Shown here: positions 1-10,349 of the stretch, in pieces
Layout of the letters: every line of letters starts with the position of its first letter
Position numbering within the stretch: the first letter of the stretch is position 1
Assembly: GCF_011009015.1 (NCBI RefSeq)
Contig: NZ_CP048878.1
Location: 857,501-921,500 of the forward strand
DNA length: 64,000 nucleotides
Source: Spartinivicinus ruber
GTDB taxonomy: Bacteria > Pseudomonadota > Gammaproteobacteria > Pseudomonadales > Zooshikellaceae
Direction of reading: 5' to 3'
Notes under the pieces: generated by a model
The model's input: only the letters and a program-made list of their open reading frames with translations
Told to the model about the DNA's origin: nothing
Database searches by the model: none
Made by a program: the position numbers and the translations under genes

Positions 1-2
1 AT

Positions 3-59
3 ACCCTGGTGGATGAGCTGAATAAGTTAGGGTATCCGGCTAAACGGGGTGGGGGTTAA
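3..59 (+). CDS. C-terminal end of an unidentified protein (partial)
   Basis: The third frame is open from the window edge to a TAA at 57-59 and gives 18 residues ending LGYPAKRGGG. The stretch DELNKLGYPAK faintly recalls the last strand of heavy-metal-associated (HMA) domains, but 18 residues cannot support a family call. It ends just before the response regulator start, so the two may be co-transcribed. Confidence 0.4.
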   Translation, partial: TLVDELNKLGYPAKRGGG

Positions 60-66
60 GCACCCA

Positions 67-786
67 GTGGATAAGAAAATACTAATAGCAGATGACGACC
101 CGCATATTCGCCAGGTTATAGTGTTTGCGTTAGAAAAGGCGGGTATGCAGCCAGTGGAAGCAAAGGATGGTCGACAGGCGTTACAGTTGTTTGAACAACA
201 TCAGCCTGACTTGATTGTTTTGGATATTAATATGCCGGAACTGGATGGATTGGAAGTCTGTAAGGCTATTAGAAAAACCTCGGAAGTGCCGATTTTATTT
301 TTATCCTCACGGGATGATGAGGTAGATAAAATCATTGGTCTGGAAATAGGGGGTGACGATTATGTCACTAAGCCCTTTAGCCCTAGAGAGCTGGTTGCCA
401 GAGTCAATGTGATTTTAAAACGGGTACAGCCAACCAGTGCTGATCAACAGCAAACGCTATCTCAACAAGCAGATGAATATGAAAAGTTAACTTATGGCCT
501 ATTAGTGCTTGAGCCAGAAACTCATCAAGTGTTTTGGAGCGGTAAGCTGGTTAAGCTGACAGCAATGGAGTTTTCGATTATCCATAGCTTTATACGTCGC
601 CCAGAAAAAGTGTTTGATCGTGATAGCATCATGAATGCTGCTTATGATATGAATATCCACGTCAGTGGCCGTACTATTGATAGCCATATTAGGCACATAA
701 GAAACAAGTTTCAGCAAGCTGGGTGTGAATTAATTATTGAAACAGTTCATGGTGTGGGCTATCGGTTAGCCAAAAAAACATGCTGA
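67..786 (+). CDS. OmpR/PhoB-family two-component response regulator
   Basis: This is a DNA-binding response regulator that is phosphorylated by a partner kinase. The receiver domain fills about residues 1-120: the acidic pair is in ILIADDD, the phospho-acceptor Asp is in VLDIN (about residue 53), and the conserved Lys is in VTKPFSP. A winged-helix effector domain follows (about 140-238) and ends in the typical VHGVGYRL hairpin. I prefer the GTG at 67 because it gives the usual start just before KKILIADDD; an in-frame GTG at 49 is also possible and would overlap the previous stop. The last 7 bp overlap the histidine kinase gene, so the two are translationally coupled. The regulon cannot be read from the sequence; the effector-like operon just downstream is one candidate. 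Confidence 0.93.
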   Translation: MDKKILIADDDPHIRQVIVFALEKAGMQPVEAKDGRQALQLFEQHQPDLIVLDINMPELDGLEVCKAIRKTSEVPILFLSSRDDEVDKIIGLEIGGDDYVTKPFSPRELVARVNVILKRVQPTSADQQQTLSQQADEYEKLTYGLLVLEPETHQVFWSGKLVKLTAMEFSIIHSFIRRPEKVFDRDSIMNAAYDMNIHVSGRTIDSHIRHIRNKFQQAGCELIIETVHGVGYRLAKKTC

Positions 787-2378
787 CAGATGGCAAGCAA
801 TACCGAGGTAGGCTGCAATTACGAACGGTGTTTCTTATTGTCAGTTTGGCGGTGCTGGTTTTACCTTTGGGGAGTATATTTTTCTTTAGAATTTATGAAA
901 ACGAGTTGGTCAGGCAAACAGAATTATCGTTAATTTCTCAGGCGGCGGTAATTGCTGCTAGCTATAAACATCAAGTGTCGAGTTTATTGCTGGATAAATC
1001 TAATTATGGAATAAAAGTAACCAGCTATATTAAACAGAAAATTGATAATTATTATACACCTGTTTACCCGCAAATTGATTTGGCTAATAATCAGTTATTT
1101 CCTCCTAGGCCAAATGGAGTAACACCACAATCCCCTGCAGATGCATTAGCTGTTCAAGTTGGCAACACTTTATCAACCGTATTGCGAGATTCGCAAAAAA
1201 CCACTCTTACAGGCATCCGGCTATTGGATTATCAAGGTAATGTGATTGCAGGGCAGCGAGAGGTTGGCTTGTCCTTTGCCCACTTGCATGAAATAAAATC
1301 TGCAATGGAAGGGCGTTACACCAGTGTTATCAGGCAACGGATTTCCGATGAACCACCACCTGCATTGGCTTCGATCAGTCGAGGCACTGGCATTAGGGTA
1401 TTTGTCGCTTTTCCTATAATTCAAGGTGAACAACTGTGGGGGATTGTTTATTTGTCCCGAACCCCTAAAAATATTCTAAAACATTTATATGCAGAAAAAG
1501 ACAAGGTGATTTTAGCGGGTATAACCATCATTGTTTTAACATTCCTGTTAGCACTTTTTACTTCTTATACTATCTCACAGCCAATTTATCGGTTAATTAA
1601 AAAAACGACCAAAGTCTCGGAAGGTGATCATCAGTCAATGGAGCCATTGGAATACCCTGTTACCAAAGAGCTGGAGCTATTATCAAAAAGTTTTTCGAAA
1701 ATGGCTAAGTCATTGCATGAGCGATCAGAATATATCCGCGAATTTGCTGCCCATGTCTCTCATGAATTAAAAACACCGCTAACCAGTATTCAAGGTGCAG
1801 CGGAGTTGTTAATGGATCACATGGATGAAATGGAGCCTGCCACTAAGCAACAATTTCTTTCAAATATTCAGCAGGATACAGACAGGCTAAAGCGTTTGGT
1901 TACCCGTCTGTTGGAATTAGCTAGAGCAGACAGCCAAACAAGTGATAATGAAACGGCTGATTTAATAGCAATATTGAACAAATTGGCGCCACGCTATCGA
2001 GAGGTGGGATTACAGCTTGAACTACCTGAACAAAACAGTTGTTGGATAAAAATGGCAGAGGATAACCTTGAAACCATTCTGCTCAATTTATTTGATAATG
2101 CAAAACAGCATGGTGCTTCAATAATAAATATTGATGTTAAAACAACTAATCAATTAGTCGCATTGACAATTGCTGATAATGGTGAAGGAATATCTCTAGC
2201 CAATCGAGAAAAAATCTTCACACCTTTTTTTACTACCCGTAGAGAGCAAAGTGGTACAGGGCTGGGTCTAAGCATTATCAAATCATTAATGAAAACCTAT
2301 CAAGGCAGTATTACCCTTGCTGATAGTGATAAAGGTGCCCGCTTTATTTTACAATTTGGAGCTGCCTCTTATTTATAG
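780..2378 (+). CDS. Membrane sensor histidine kinase
   Basis: This is the kinase partner of the preceding response regulator. Transmembrane helix 1 is at about residues 16-36, followed by a periplasmic sensor region of about 200 residues, helix 2 at about 241-263 and a HAMP linker. The dimerisation domain carries the phospho-acceptor His in SHELKTPL (about residue 328). The ATPase domain shows the N box [10 protein letters not shown] (about 435), the G1 box DNGEGI (about 465), an F box with FFTTRR, and G2 GTGLGLSI (about 491). All catalytic motifs look intact. The ATG overlaps the upstream gene by 7 bp. The signal sensed is not evident, because the periplasmic region matches no motif I recognise. 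Confidence 0.93.
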   Translation: MLTDGKQYRGRLQLRTVFLIVSLAVLVLPLGSIFFFRIYENELVRQTELSLISQAAVIAASYKHQVSSLLLDKSNYGIKVTSYIKQKIDNYYTPVYPQIDLANNQLFPPRPNGVTPQSPADALAVQVGNTLSTVLRDSQKTTLTGIRLLDYQGNVIAGQREVGLSFAHLHEIKSAMEGRYTSVIRQRISDEPPPALASISRGTGIRVFVAFPIIQGEQLWGIVYLSRTPKNILKHLYAEKDKVILAGITIIVLTFLLALFTSYTISQPIYRLIKKTTKVSEGDHQSMEPLEYPVTKELELLSKSFSKMAKSLHERSEYIREFAAHVSHELKTPLTSIQGAAELLMDHMDEMEPATKQQFLSNIQQDTDRLKRLVTRLLELARADSQTSDNETADLIAILNKLAPRYREVGLQLELPEQNSCWIKMAEDNLETILLNLFDNAKQHGASIINIDVKTTNQLVALTIADNGEGISLANREKIFTPFFTTRREQSGTGLGLSIIKSLMKTYQGSITLADSDKGARFILQFGAASYL

Positions 2379-2466
2379 GATGCAGCACTAGTACTATCCT
2401 TAATGAGAAAATATAGTAGCCAATGCCTGCTGATATCAATTGTTGTTGCTAAGGAGTGCTTGTCTA

Positions 2467-4005
2467 ATGTCTGCCCGTTTCACCTCTGGCGGAAAAACCT
2501 ACGAAATACATTACCGCGGGTACCCCAGTGAAGATGACTTCTTCGAAAAGCCATTTACTACCTACAATGAAATGCGACAGTTTTTGGATGAATGTTGCAG
2601 ATCTGATCCCATGCTGGAGAGCAAACTCGCCACTATTGCAGGATCGTCAGGTGCAGGTGATCTTAAAGACCAAGTAGTGAAGCGGGTTCAGGATGGCATT
2701 CTACAAATCAGTGTTCGCGGTGAACCAACCCGTATTCCCTTTAAGGTTAAGCCTCGTAAGCCGAAAGAACCAGAGTATGTACCGGAACCCGTCAGGCCCG
2801 ATGTAGAAGAAAAGCAGGACCTTGATTACAAAATAGTCGTGGAAGTGGCTGGCATTTGCAAGGATATGAACCAAGTGGTGATCTCGGGTAATCGTCAGGA
2901 TGGTTTGGTCGAGCTCAATGAGGGAGCAGTTCCTTATAAAAAAGACGGCACGTTGCACCGTAGCCTGGTCACTATCAGTAATATTCCGAATAAGCCGCGC
3001 AATTTGAGCTTACGGATAATGATGCATAAGTTCAATGCCGGTGCTACAGAGCCTCCGCTTAATCTGCCGTTTGCTGAGAATGTCCAACCAGTGCATAAAG
3101 ATACAGAAATGGAGGAATGGGATAATGTGATCATCCCAGTGAAACCTCTGGGCTATATTACTGAAAACAAGCTACGACGAGAGTCGGATATCCTACCTGA
3201 AGGCGGTTGGGTGTATGTGTTTAAAGGTAATGAGCTATGGCGTGAGCTGTTAGTTAATAAACACCAAACCTATCGTGACACCCGGTTACACTACTACCGT
3301 AGTATGCGCACCAATAAATTTGCCGTAGACAACCCGGAAAAGCGAGAGGCATTAGGCACTGTTTTCCACACCATTTGGATTCCATTTAAAGCCAACGGCA
3401 GCATAATAACCGGCTACCGAATGATGTATTCCCGTAAGCAACTAACCTGGGAACAAATAGACCAACTGGAAGGCAGCCCAGTAGAACTGAACAAACGTAC
3501 CACACCGATTGATGCTATTGATGTATACGAAAGCGGCAAACACTTCGACCTAAATCAAGGCCCCGTTGGCCCAATAGCACCTGCACTGCTAGATCAAGAC
3601 CCAGAAGTCGTCCCACCACCAGAAAACCCCAGAAAAAAGCATTCCAATTATTTGGATGAACATCGGGGCCACAAGTTTGCAGTGGCGTATTTGGATGCAG
3701 TGCCGCGTTCATTTATTTTGACGTATGAGTATGGCATTGGTATGCCTAAGCCAGTTGATATGTCGTTTACTTTACAAAGTAATGGCGGTTGGACTGAAAC
3801 TATTTTTGTTAAAGATATGGAAGATGTAGAGCCAGGTTGGGTACAAACGGCATTTGAGGATTACCCAGAAGGGGATACCTTCGACTTAATTAAAGACCCA
3901 AATCAGCTGGATATACCACCACAGTTTTTATTTTATAAGATGACTATGGAGCAGTTAACTGAAAATGATCAAGTGGCTCAGTCATTCAGTACAGCTGAAG
4001 AGTAA
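2467..4005 (+). CDS. Effector-like protein with a MIX/VasX-N-like motif
   Basis: A soluble protein of 512 residues without a signal peptide. The ATG at 2467 is chosen because AAGGAG lies 10 bp upstream; an upstream TTG would add nine residues. The first 110 residues (GKTYEIHYRG, then MRQFLDECC, then a strand ending in IPFKVKP) match in pattern the N-terminus of the carrier at 61086-62918. At about residues 240-330 the sequence LPEGGWVYVFKGNELWREL, followed by YSRKQLTWEQI, resembles the MIX/VasX N-terminal region of type VI secretion effectors (an RxGxxY-type core and a YSxxQxxW element). A Pro-rich linker lies at about 375-395. The lipoprotein and giant protein downstream suggest one functional set. 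A secretion-related role is inference from motif resemblance; no T6SS structural gene is in the window. Confidence 0.6.
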   Translation: MSARFTSGGKTYEIHYRGYPSEDDFFEKPFTTYNEMRQFLDECCRSDPMLESKLATIAGSSGAGDLKDQVVKRVQDGILQISVRGEPTRIPFKVKPRKPKEPEYVPEPVRPDVEEKQDLDYKIVVEVAGICKDMNQVVISGNRQDGLVELNEGAVPYKKDGTLHRSLVTISNIPNKPRNLSLRIMMHKFNAGATEPPLNLPFAENVQPVHKDTEMEEWDNVIIPVKPLGYITENKLRRESDILPEGGWVYVFKGNELWRELLVNKHQTYRDTRLHYYRSMRTNKFAVDNPEKREALGTVFHTIWIPFKANGSIITGYRMMYSRKQLTWEQIDQLEGSPVELNKRTTPIDAIDVYESGKHFDLNQGPVGPIAPALLDQDPEVVPPPENPRKKHSNYLDEHRGHKFAVAYLDAVPRSFILTYEYGIGMPKPVDMSFTLQSNGGWTETIFVKDMEDVEPGWVQTAFEDYPEGDTFDLIKDPNQLDIPPQFLFYKMTMEQLTENDQVAQSFSTAEE

Positions 4006-4252
4006 CATATGTTATTAGGGGTTTTAGAAAACAGGTTTGGGTGTTTGATATAGAGTTACAGGCCATTCTTCCTCCGTTCTTGAAGTGCCATCCTTGGCTC
4101 ATCAAGAGCTAAAGCGACATCCTTGTCGCCGCTACAGAATCCCCTGTCACTCCATATCTCCAACTTTTGTGTGAACTTTAGAATGTAATAAGGGTAAGAG
4201 GAATTTTTAATATTCCTTACTAAAAAGAATGAAGGAAATAAACGGTAAACTA
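4006..4252 (+). other. Intergenic spacer with small hairpins
   Basis: No gene is visible here. A perfect 6-bp stem with a 4-base loop sits at 4114-4129 (gcgaca/tgtcgc). It follows a related motif (gccatccttggc) at about 4088, which also folds back on itself. There is no T-tract, so this is not a convincing intrinsic terminator. It looks like a short palindromic intergenic repeat. Confidence 0.35.
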
Positions 4253-5296
4253 ATGAATAAAGCAGTGATATCAGTTTTATGCAGCATATTGTTGCTATCA
4301 GGCTGTGAACAAACCGATGAGGCAGTGATCAATCCTGCTACCCAAGCTGCTATTGAAGAAGCACAACAAGCAGCAAAAGAAGCTGCCAAGCCTAAACCAC
4401 CTGAGTTTAAATTTGCTAAAGAAGATATTAATGATCCTTCTATATATAAAACACCACGGATCCAGTTTTTGTGGAAACCTCCTACCAGCAAAAAGGCTAT
4501 CAGAGAAGTTTGGAGCTCAGATTTAACTGGAGGAGATTTAAGGCAGGTTGCCTCAAATAACGAGCTTGGTGGTGGAGAACAAGGGCAAATAGGTCCTTTT
4601 GGAGCAACTATCTCTCGTTCACCAAATAATCGTTACTTAGCTTATACTTGGCTAGTCCCTGCAAAGTCACGCTATTATCGTTGTATTTGGGATCTAAAAA
4701 AGCGTAAACGAGTAGTTATTGAGGATGGTGTTGGAATTCCTTCATTTAATTGGAGTCAAGATAGTCGTTTTCTTCACTACTTGAATGCTCAAACTGTGAA
4801 ACGCTACGATTTGAAGACAAGCGAAATAAAAGAGCATTCGCATAAATTTGGATCACCTTTTTATTTGTTTGATTCTGGGAAAAAAGTGTTCTCTGCTTCT
4901 GGTAAGGAATTTATGATATCTGACTTTGAAAGTGGTGAAGTTGTCAAGAAGTGGCAGTGGAGTGAAAAGATTAACCACGATGAGGTGTATGTAAATACAA
5001 ATCAAAGTAGGTATATATACACAACCTATGGAGACTACTATAAAAGGGGAGTTTTTAGTTTTAGTGAACCAAAGAGCAGTCTTTATACATATTCAGCTCA
5101 GAAAAAATCATTCATTGGGCCAGATAATAAACTATATCTTCTCAGCTACCAAGCAGAGGGAGGTAGTTCAGAAAAGTCTTCATTTTATTTGCAGAGTATT
5201 GACTTGAAAACAAAGAAAATAACTAGGCTTAAAAACTTTCCAAGGGGAGGAAGTCTATTTAAATCTTTTTCAGTTTATAATAAGAGTTTTCGATGA
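4253..5296 (+). CDS. Lipoprotein with a probable beta-propeller domain
   Basis: The N-terminus is a lipoprotein signal: Lys at position 3, a hydrophobic run, then the lipobox LLSGC, so the mature protein should be lipidated and tethered to a membrane on the outside of the cytoplasm. An Ala/Glu/Lys-rich linker follows, then repeated blocks of about 45 residues with SPNNRYLAY and SQDSRFLHY motifs, typical of WD40/TolB-like propellers. I chose the ATG at 4253 because it gives a compact signal; an ATG at 4229 would add eight residues. The gene overlaps the giant downstream gene by 4 bp (ATGA), so they are co-translated. By position it could protect the periplasm from, or assist, the large partner; that is inference. 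Confidence 0.75.
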   Translation: MNKAVISVLCSILLLSGCEQTDEAVINPATQAAIEEAQQAAKEAAKPKPPEFKFAKEDINDPSIYKTPRIQFLWKPPTSKKAIREVWSSDLTGGDLRQVASNNELGGGEQGQIGPFGATISRSPNNRYLAYTWLVPAKSRYYRCIWDLKKRKRVVIEDGVGIPSFNWSQDSRFLHYLNAQTVKRYDLKTSEIKEHSHKFGSPFYLFDSGKKVFSASGKEFMISDFESGEVVKKWQWSEKINHDEVYVNTNQSRYIYTTYGDYYKRGVFSFSEPKSSLYTYSAQKKSFIGPDNKLYLLSYQAEGGSSEKSSFYLQSIDLKTKKITRLKNFPRGGSLFKSFSVYNKSFR

Positions 5297-8200
5297 AAAA
5301 AGTAAATAAAGACAGAGTTTATCTTTTATCGGCTTCGGTAGATAAAAGTGGTAATCCCGAGGGAGAAGTTAGCTTACAGCCAAATGTATTACTGGCTAAA
5401 GAGTCGATGGTGTTTGTAGAAAGGCAAAAATATGATAAGGGTGAACTAACTTCTACAAGAAAGTATGATAAAGAGAAAGCCAAGAAGCAACCAGTTTTAC
5501 TGCAAACCGATGAAATAGGTGCGATTGTCACTATTGTTGCTGCTGAAGATGCTAATACCAATAAAAAAGAAGCATCAAAACTACAGGTTACTGTATCTCA
5601 AGAAAAGGTCCCCTGTTGGAAAATAGGGGAACCGATTAATATTTATGCTAAGAATAAAGAAGAAGCATTCTTTTTCCCACCATTATCGGCTGCTAGCTAT
5701 ATATATGCAGGAGCCAAGCCGGGTGAGAAAACTTGGGCAGAAACGATGGTGGAGTTATTTGATAAGCTGGATGGTGGTTTTAACGGTAAAGCGGTTAAGC
5801 TAAAAGCGGTTGAGGTTCCAGTAAAAAAAGTAACTAGTGATTCAAAAGTAGTTAGAATGAGGGAGCCTGATCAAGATAAAATAAGAAAAAAAGATGAAAG
5901 TGAGTTAAAATATCAAGATTGGTATAAGCAATATAATCGTAAAACCATTAGAGGGTTTTTAATTCCATATTATCAAGTGATACTAGTTGTGTTTTCTAAT
6001 ATGGACTACGTGGATACAATAGTAGAGCTGCTTGATAAAAATGGTAAGCCTATAGGAGTGAGGAAGAATGTTGAACCTCTAGCTACTGCCAATACAACGA
6101 TGTATGTTGCGTTTATAGTATCTGAATCAAAATTGCCCCCCGATTTTTATCAACTTAAAATTATACCATCAGAACAGGCATGGCAACGTATAAAAAAAAC
6201 TAGCTATTTAAATAAAATAGAAGAAGATGGTTTTTATATTCTAAAAGAAAAGTTTCGCTTTGGTATTAAAAAGCCTATTGGTGAATTTGAAATAATTAAT
6301 GGTGATCCTTTTAGTGTAGAAGAATCTTTGGTAAAGCAATTTCCTAATTTATATGCTAATAGAGTAATGGTGGCTTCTGATCGGGGGGATGTGCCTGAGC
6401 AAAAGGCTAAAGAGGCTGATCATGGTCCTGAAGGAATAGAAACGGCGTTACATAGTTATAATGTTGCTAAAGGGTATACTGACCTTGCTACAGGTATTTT
6501 AGGGGCAGATGGCCCTAAAGCTTGGGCGATGCTAATAATAAGTAATTTGAAAGCTATAAGTACAGATTCAAACTTTAATACTGCAATTGATTTAATTACT
6601 TCAGGGAATGATTTAGTTAGTGCCTCCCGAGATTTTCTGGATCTTGTGAACCCTGCTACACGAGATTTGCCAGATTTTAGGCAATTTGCAACTCGTGCTT
6701 GGTGGATTTCTGACCCTAGCTATAACCAAACCTTTGCCCATACGGTTCGAATACCTGAGCGGTTTATGGTGCCTGTTATGAGAGGGTTGTCGGTGGCGGG
6801 CACAGTTGCATCTGTATTTTCATTATTTAATGATATAAAAGGGGTGAGTGACTCACTGAAAAAAGGGAGTAGTACTACCAGTGATTGGATTGGGGCAGTA
6901 AAAGCTTATGATGAGCATATTGCTGTGCCTGTAGAAGAAACAGAAGATAAGCAAAAAATTGAGGCTTATCAGCAAAAGCTCGAGGAGATAATTCAGTCTG
7001 GAGTAGAAACCCAGCTCATTGAAGATAAAACAGATGGCTCTCTCTATTTAAATGTGGTATTCCCTTTTGATCAAAGCTCCACTGAGTTTGACCGTAGTTT
7101 AAATCAGCTAGCTGAGGCAATGGAAAAGCTGCCTTATTTATCGATTACACTAAAAGGTCATGCTTGCCCTAAAGGCCCCACTAAATATAATTTAACCTTA
7201 TCAGAGCGGCGAGCAAAAACTGTTCAGGAAAAGTTATTAGGTATTTCGAGTAAAATTAAAGCGCATCGGGTCAATGTAATAGGCGTAGGAGAGCAAGATC
7301 CTATTATTATTAGTGGTAAAGTAGATTATGAGAAAAGCCGACGGGTAGTGGCGGTTATTCCTAAATTCCCCCTTAATTATATATATCCCCCCAGCAGGGA
7401 AGGGACGGATATGTTAGAAAAGTTCAGGGCTAAAGCAGTAGCTACTAAAGCTGAAATTGATGAGAAAATTGTTGCAGCAGCAGAGTCGGCGTTAGATACT
7501 GTGTTAGGGGTTCTATCTTACGTACCTGGAGTACAGCTTTATGCAATTGGTATTAAATTACTTAAAGATGGTGTTAAAGCACTGTGCTCAGTAATGGATG
7601 AGTTGAATAATATTTTGCATGGTCATGGGGTGCAAGAAGCCAAAAAATTATTTAACCATTATCAAGAGCTAGACTATGTTAACCAAATTCATGCTTTAGA
7701 AAATAGTAGTAAAGAAAATGAATACTTCCGGCGCTTATATATACAGTTTCATATTCGTGCAATGGCACTAAATGGTTTAGTGGGCTTACTCTTTAGGGCT
7801 AGCATTTATGCTACGAGCAAAGGAGGGAGTGCTGGGCAAAATCAGAACTATGAAGAAGCATTGGAGAAATTTTTTGTTAAAGAGTATATCCAAACTTATG
7901 TATTAAGTGATGATTGGTATGCCGATTTTAATGCTGTGGTGCCTGTTGGACTAGATGAATACTGGGCAACTAGGGTGCAAATGGCAGAAATTATCGATGT
8001 ACTAACTGGAGGCTCTATATCGAAAAAGCACTTAATGACTGAGTGGGCTTCAGATGATGTAGCTAATCAAAAAAGTTTTGTAGTAAAGGCTATGGAAACA
8101 GCTCAAGGAATACATGATATTTATTCGCCTGTTGATTTAAAGTCTGGAGGAGGAGCTGGTTTTGCCAGTTTCTTTTTAAACAGAAAATCAACATATTATA

Positions 8201-10140
8201 TTCATGGTGCGAGTTATATTGGCGCAAGGTTTAATGCACCTGTTGATTTAGCTAGAAAAGCCGACTTTCAGCAATATTTCCCAATTCACTATATTGATAC
8301 CAGCAGTATGACTGGACTAATGCAAAGTTTTAGGACTGACTTTGCATTCTTGGATTATAACTCATATGAGTATACATGTATTTATGTTCGTGATCGTTTT
8401 TCAAAAAATGATAATGATTGGAAGCCACTTCATAAATATGGTGCTATTTCACCCTACCATCAACTAAGAATAATTGTAGTTTTAAAACAAGAAGTGGGAG
8501 AGGAGCTTAAAAAACTAGATCTGGAAGGTACAACTTATATTCTCCCTGCAGAGTTTCAACCAACTCGCTGTGATTGGTGGAATATGAAAGGGCCAAAACA
8601 GGCCACTTGGGTTCGTAAGTTATCAAGTAAGGATTTAAGGTCTGAAGATAAAACCAAAGAAGTACTCGAAATGTTAAATAAGGATTGTTTATATGGGGTT
8701 ATTTATCATCCTTCTTATCAGTATGGTAGTCAGGTTATTTTAGGGGTTAAACCTCTAGCCAGTAAGTTTTTTGCTGAACGTCGCAAAGAGTATAAAACAT
8801 TTTTTGGGGCTTGGTGGATGGATTACTTCTTTGAAGTGACACTGGGGAATAACAGTTCAACTCGGCGTTACATTCGTGTATCTGGACAAGACTATCCTAA
8901 AGGCCATATCTATGGTGAGGATACAAGTCGCCTTGCCCATGAAGTAGGTTTTTCTTTTAATAGTGTGTTTCATGTTACTTTAGACCCTGAGCGAGAATAT
9001 AAACATCCTGGCTCTAAGGGGGCAGCAATAAAAGATGAGCATTTATTGCTAGACCCTGATTTTTTAGCCATTGGTGAGCAAGGCTTTGAATATCCAGAGT
9101 TATTTGATAATCCAGAAGCTCATTTACTAATTCGGCTAAAAGGACAAAAACATTATATTTATCCTAATGCAAGTTACATCAAAGCACTTGGCTATAATAA
9201 TGTACGTTATGATGATGACCGACCTATTAATACAGCTGTACATTATAACTGGGCATCTCCAATAGAGATTGTGGTGCTAGTCGTTTGTGATGAATTAAAA
9301 CTTGAATCATATAAAAATCAAAATATTAACTGGAAAAATATTCCTGCTAAAGTAACTTTGGAGGAAGTTAATAGTGGTAATGAAGGGCCAAGTTTTGGTG
9401 TGCAGCTTGAACATGTTGGAGAGATTGTCCGTGAAGGAAGAGGTGAAAAATCCATTAAATGGCGTATAGCTGATATTAATAGTGTCTCTAGTGCGGCAAG
9501 AGATGTCGTTCAAGGCTTAACTGATAGTGCCGCCTTAACAGTTATATCTGATTTAGAGGAAGATCCGCTTAGTCAAGCTTGGGGTTTTAGCTTGTTTGGT
9601 CTGATGATGGGAGAGGATATTTATGAAGATAAGACTAAACAAGTTTATATGGCCCGGATTATACCTGAGTACACCAACTTTACGGGTAAAAAAGTACAAG
9701 CATTGAGACCATTTGGTATCACCTATAAACACTGGAATTTCAATTTAGACTCACGCCCTCATTATTACTCTGACCCTAATAAGCCAATTATGCCTAACGC
9801 CTATTGGGGGGTTAAAGCAAAAATCAGTACTACAGGTAACTCTGGGTTGAAAAATGAAGATATTAATGGTGAGTTTGAATTAACCTTACCTAATAAAATG
9901 TTGGATATGGAACGATGCCCGTGGGTGCAATATAAGGACTTGAAACAAACTAAAAAAGATGCTGAATGGTATTTGAAGAATGAAGAACAAGCGAAGCAAG
10001 GTGGAAAAACTTTAAAAGTAAATAAATCACTAGATGTCGAGTTTTACCTAAAATCAGTGAAAGAGAAAAAGCAAGCAATTTATAAGTGGTTGACGGAAGA
10101 TAGCACTAAGATGGTCATTCGACAGGATTACTTTGAGTAA
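5293..10140 (+). CDS. Giant 1615-residue protein with an internal OmpA-like domain, toxin/effector-like
   Basis: There is no signal peptide. An OmpA-like peptidoglycan-binding domain lies at about residues 583-695: LNVVFPFDQSS, then LKGHACPKG, YNLTLSERRAKTV and a closing SRRVV; the usual LSxxRAxxV element is intact. Hydrophobic stretches flank it (about 497-512 and 736-765) and could form membrane-inserting hairpins. Long regions on either side match nothing I recognise. The architecture, a very large cytoplasmic-type protein with OmpA and hydrophobic segments beside a MIX-like protein and a lipoprotein, recalls VasX-type pore-forming effectors, but the toxic activity is inference. It starts inside the stop of the lipoprotein gene (ATGA overlap). 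The reading frame is intact throughout. Confidence 0.7.
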   Translation: MKKVNKDRVYLLSASVDKSGNPEGEVSLQPNVLLAKESMVFVERQKYDKGELTSTRKYDKEKAKKQPVLLQTDEIGAIVTIVAAEDANTNKKEASKLQVTVSQEKVPCWKIGEPINIYAKNKEEAFFFPPLSAASYIYAGAKPGEKTWAETMVELFDKLDGGFNGKAVKLKAVEVPVKKVTSDSKVVRMREPDQDKIRKKDESELKYQDWYKQYNRKTIRGFLIPYYQVILVVFSNMDYVDTIVELLDKNGKPIGVRKNVEPLATANTTMYVAFIVSESKLPPDFYQLKIIPSEQAWQRIKKTSYLNKIEEDGFYILKEKFRFGIKKPIGEFEIINGDPFSVEESLVKQFPNLYANRVMVASDRGDVPEQKAKEADHGPEGIETALHSYNVAKGYTDLATGILGADGPKAWAMLIISNLKAISTDSNFNTAIDLITSGNDLVSASRDFLDLVNPATRDLPDFRQFATRAWWISDPSYNQTFAHTVRIPERFMVPVMRGLSVAGTVASVFSLFNDIKGVSDSLKKGSSTTSDWIGAVKAYDEHIAVPVEETEDKQKIEAYQQKLEEIIQSGVETQLIEDKTDGSLYLNVVFPFDQSSTEFDRSLNQLAEAMEKLPYLSITLKGHACPKGPTKYNLTLSERRAKTVQEKLLGISSKIKAHRVNVIGVGEQDPIIISGKVDYEKSRRVVAVIPKFPLNYIYPPSREGTDMLEKFRAKAVATKAEIDEKIVAAAESALDTVLGVLSYVPGVQLYAIGIKLLKDGVKALCSVMDELNNILHGHGVQEAKKLFNHYQELDYVNQIHALENSSKENEYFRRLYIQFHIRAMALNGLVGLLFRASIYATSKGGSAGQNQNYEEALEKFFVKEYIQTYVLSDDWYADFNAVVPVGLDEYWATRVQMAEIIDVLTGGSISKKHLMTEWASDDVANQKSFVVKAMETAQGIHDIYSPVDLKSGGGAGFASFFLNRKSTYYIHGASYIGARFNAPVDLARKADFQQYFPIHYIDTSSMTGLMQSFRTDFAFLDYNSYEYTCIYVRDRFSKNDNDWKPLHKYGAISPYHQLRIIVVLKQEVGEELKKLDLEGTTYILPAEFQPTRCDWWNMKGPKQATWVRKLSSKDLRSEDKTKEVLEMLNKDCLYGVIYHPSYQYGSQVILGVKPLASKFFAERRKEYKTFFGAWWMDYFFEVTLGNNSSTRRYIRVSGQDYPKGHIYGEDTSRLAHEVGFSFNSVFHVTLDPEREYKHPGSKGAAIKDEHLLLDPDFLAIGEQGFEYPELFDNPEAHLLIRLKGQKHYIYPNASYIKALGYNNVRYDDDRPINTAVHYNWASPIEIVVLVVCDELKLESYKNQNINWKNIPAKVTLEEVNSGNEGPSFGVQLEHVGEIVREGRGEKSIKWRIADINSVSSAARDVVQGLTDSAALTVISDLEEDPLSQAWGFSLFGLMMGEDIYEDKTKQVYMARIIPEYTNFTGKKVQALRPFGITYKHWNFNLDSRPHYYSDPNKPIMPNAYWGVKAKISTTGNSGLKNEDINGEFELTLPNKMLDMERCPWVQYKDLKQTKKDAEWYLKNEEQAKQGGKTLKVNKSLDVEFYLKSVKEKKQAIYKWLTEDSTKMVIRQDYFE

Positions 10141-10204
10141 ATTAAAGCTGTTCGTATAATGTGTAGAGTCTCAGACCTGATTGTACAGTTACCCACTTTT
10201 CTAC

Positions 10205-10236
10205 AGGCCAACTTACAGGAAAACAGCGGTTGGCCT
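10205..10236 (+). terminator. Possible hairpin after the giant gene
   Basis: A perfect 8-bp inverted repeat (aggccaac/gttggcct) with a 16-base loop lies 65 bp after the stop codon at 10140. There is no clear T-tract, so Rho-independent function is doubtful. Confidence 0.35.
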
Positions 10237-10349
10237 CCCTAAACCCGCTTATGAGGATTTTAACAAGTGATGTAGCTTGTATTCCTTGATATTCCCCAGT
10301 TACCTGCCATTATTATCATTATCTCAAGCGAGTAATAGAAGTGCCAACA

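Noticed and set aside
780-2378. Sensor kinase of a dedicated sortase system.
   Set aside because: No sortase gene or sortase substrate is in the neighbourhood, and the periplasmic domain does not carry a signature I can assign.
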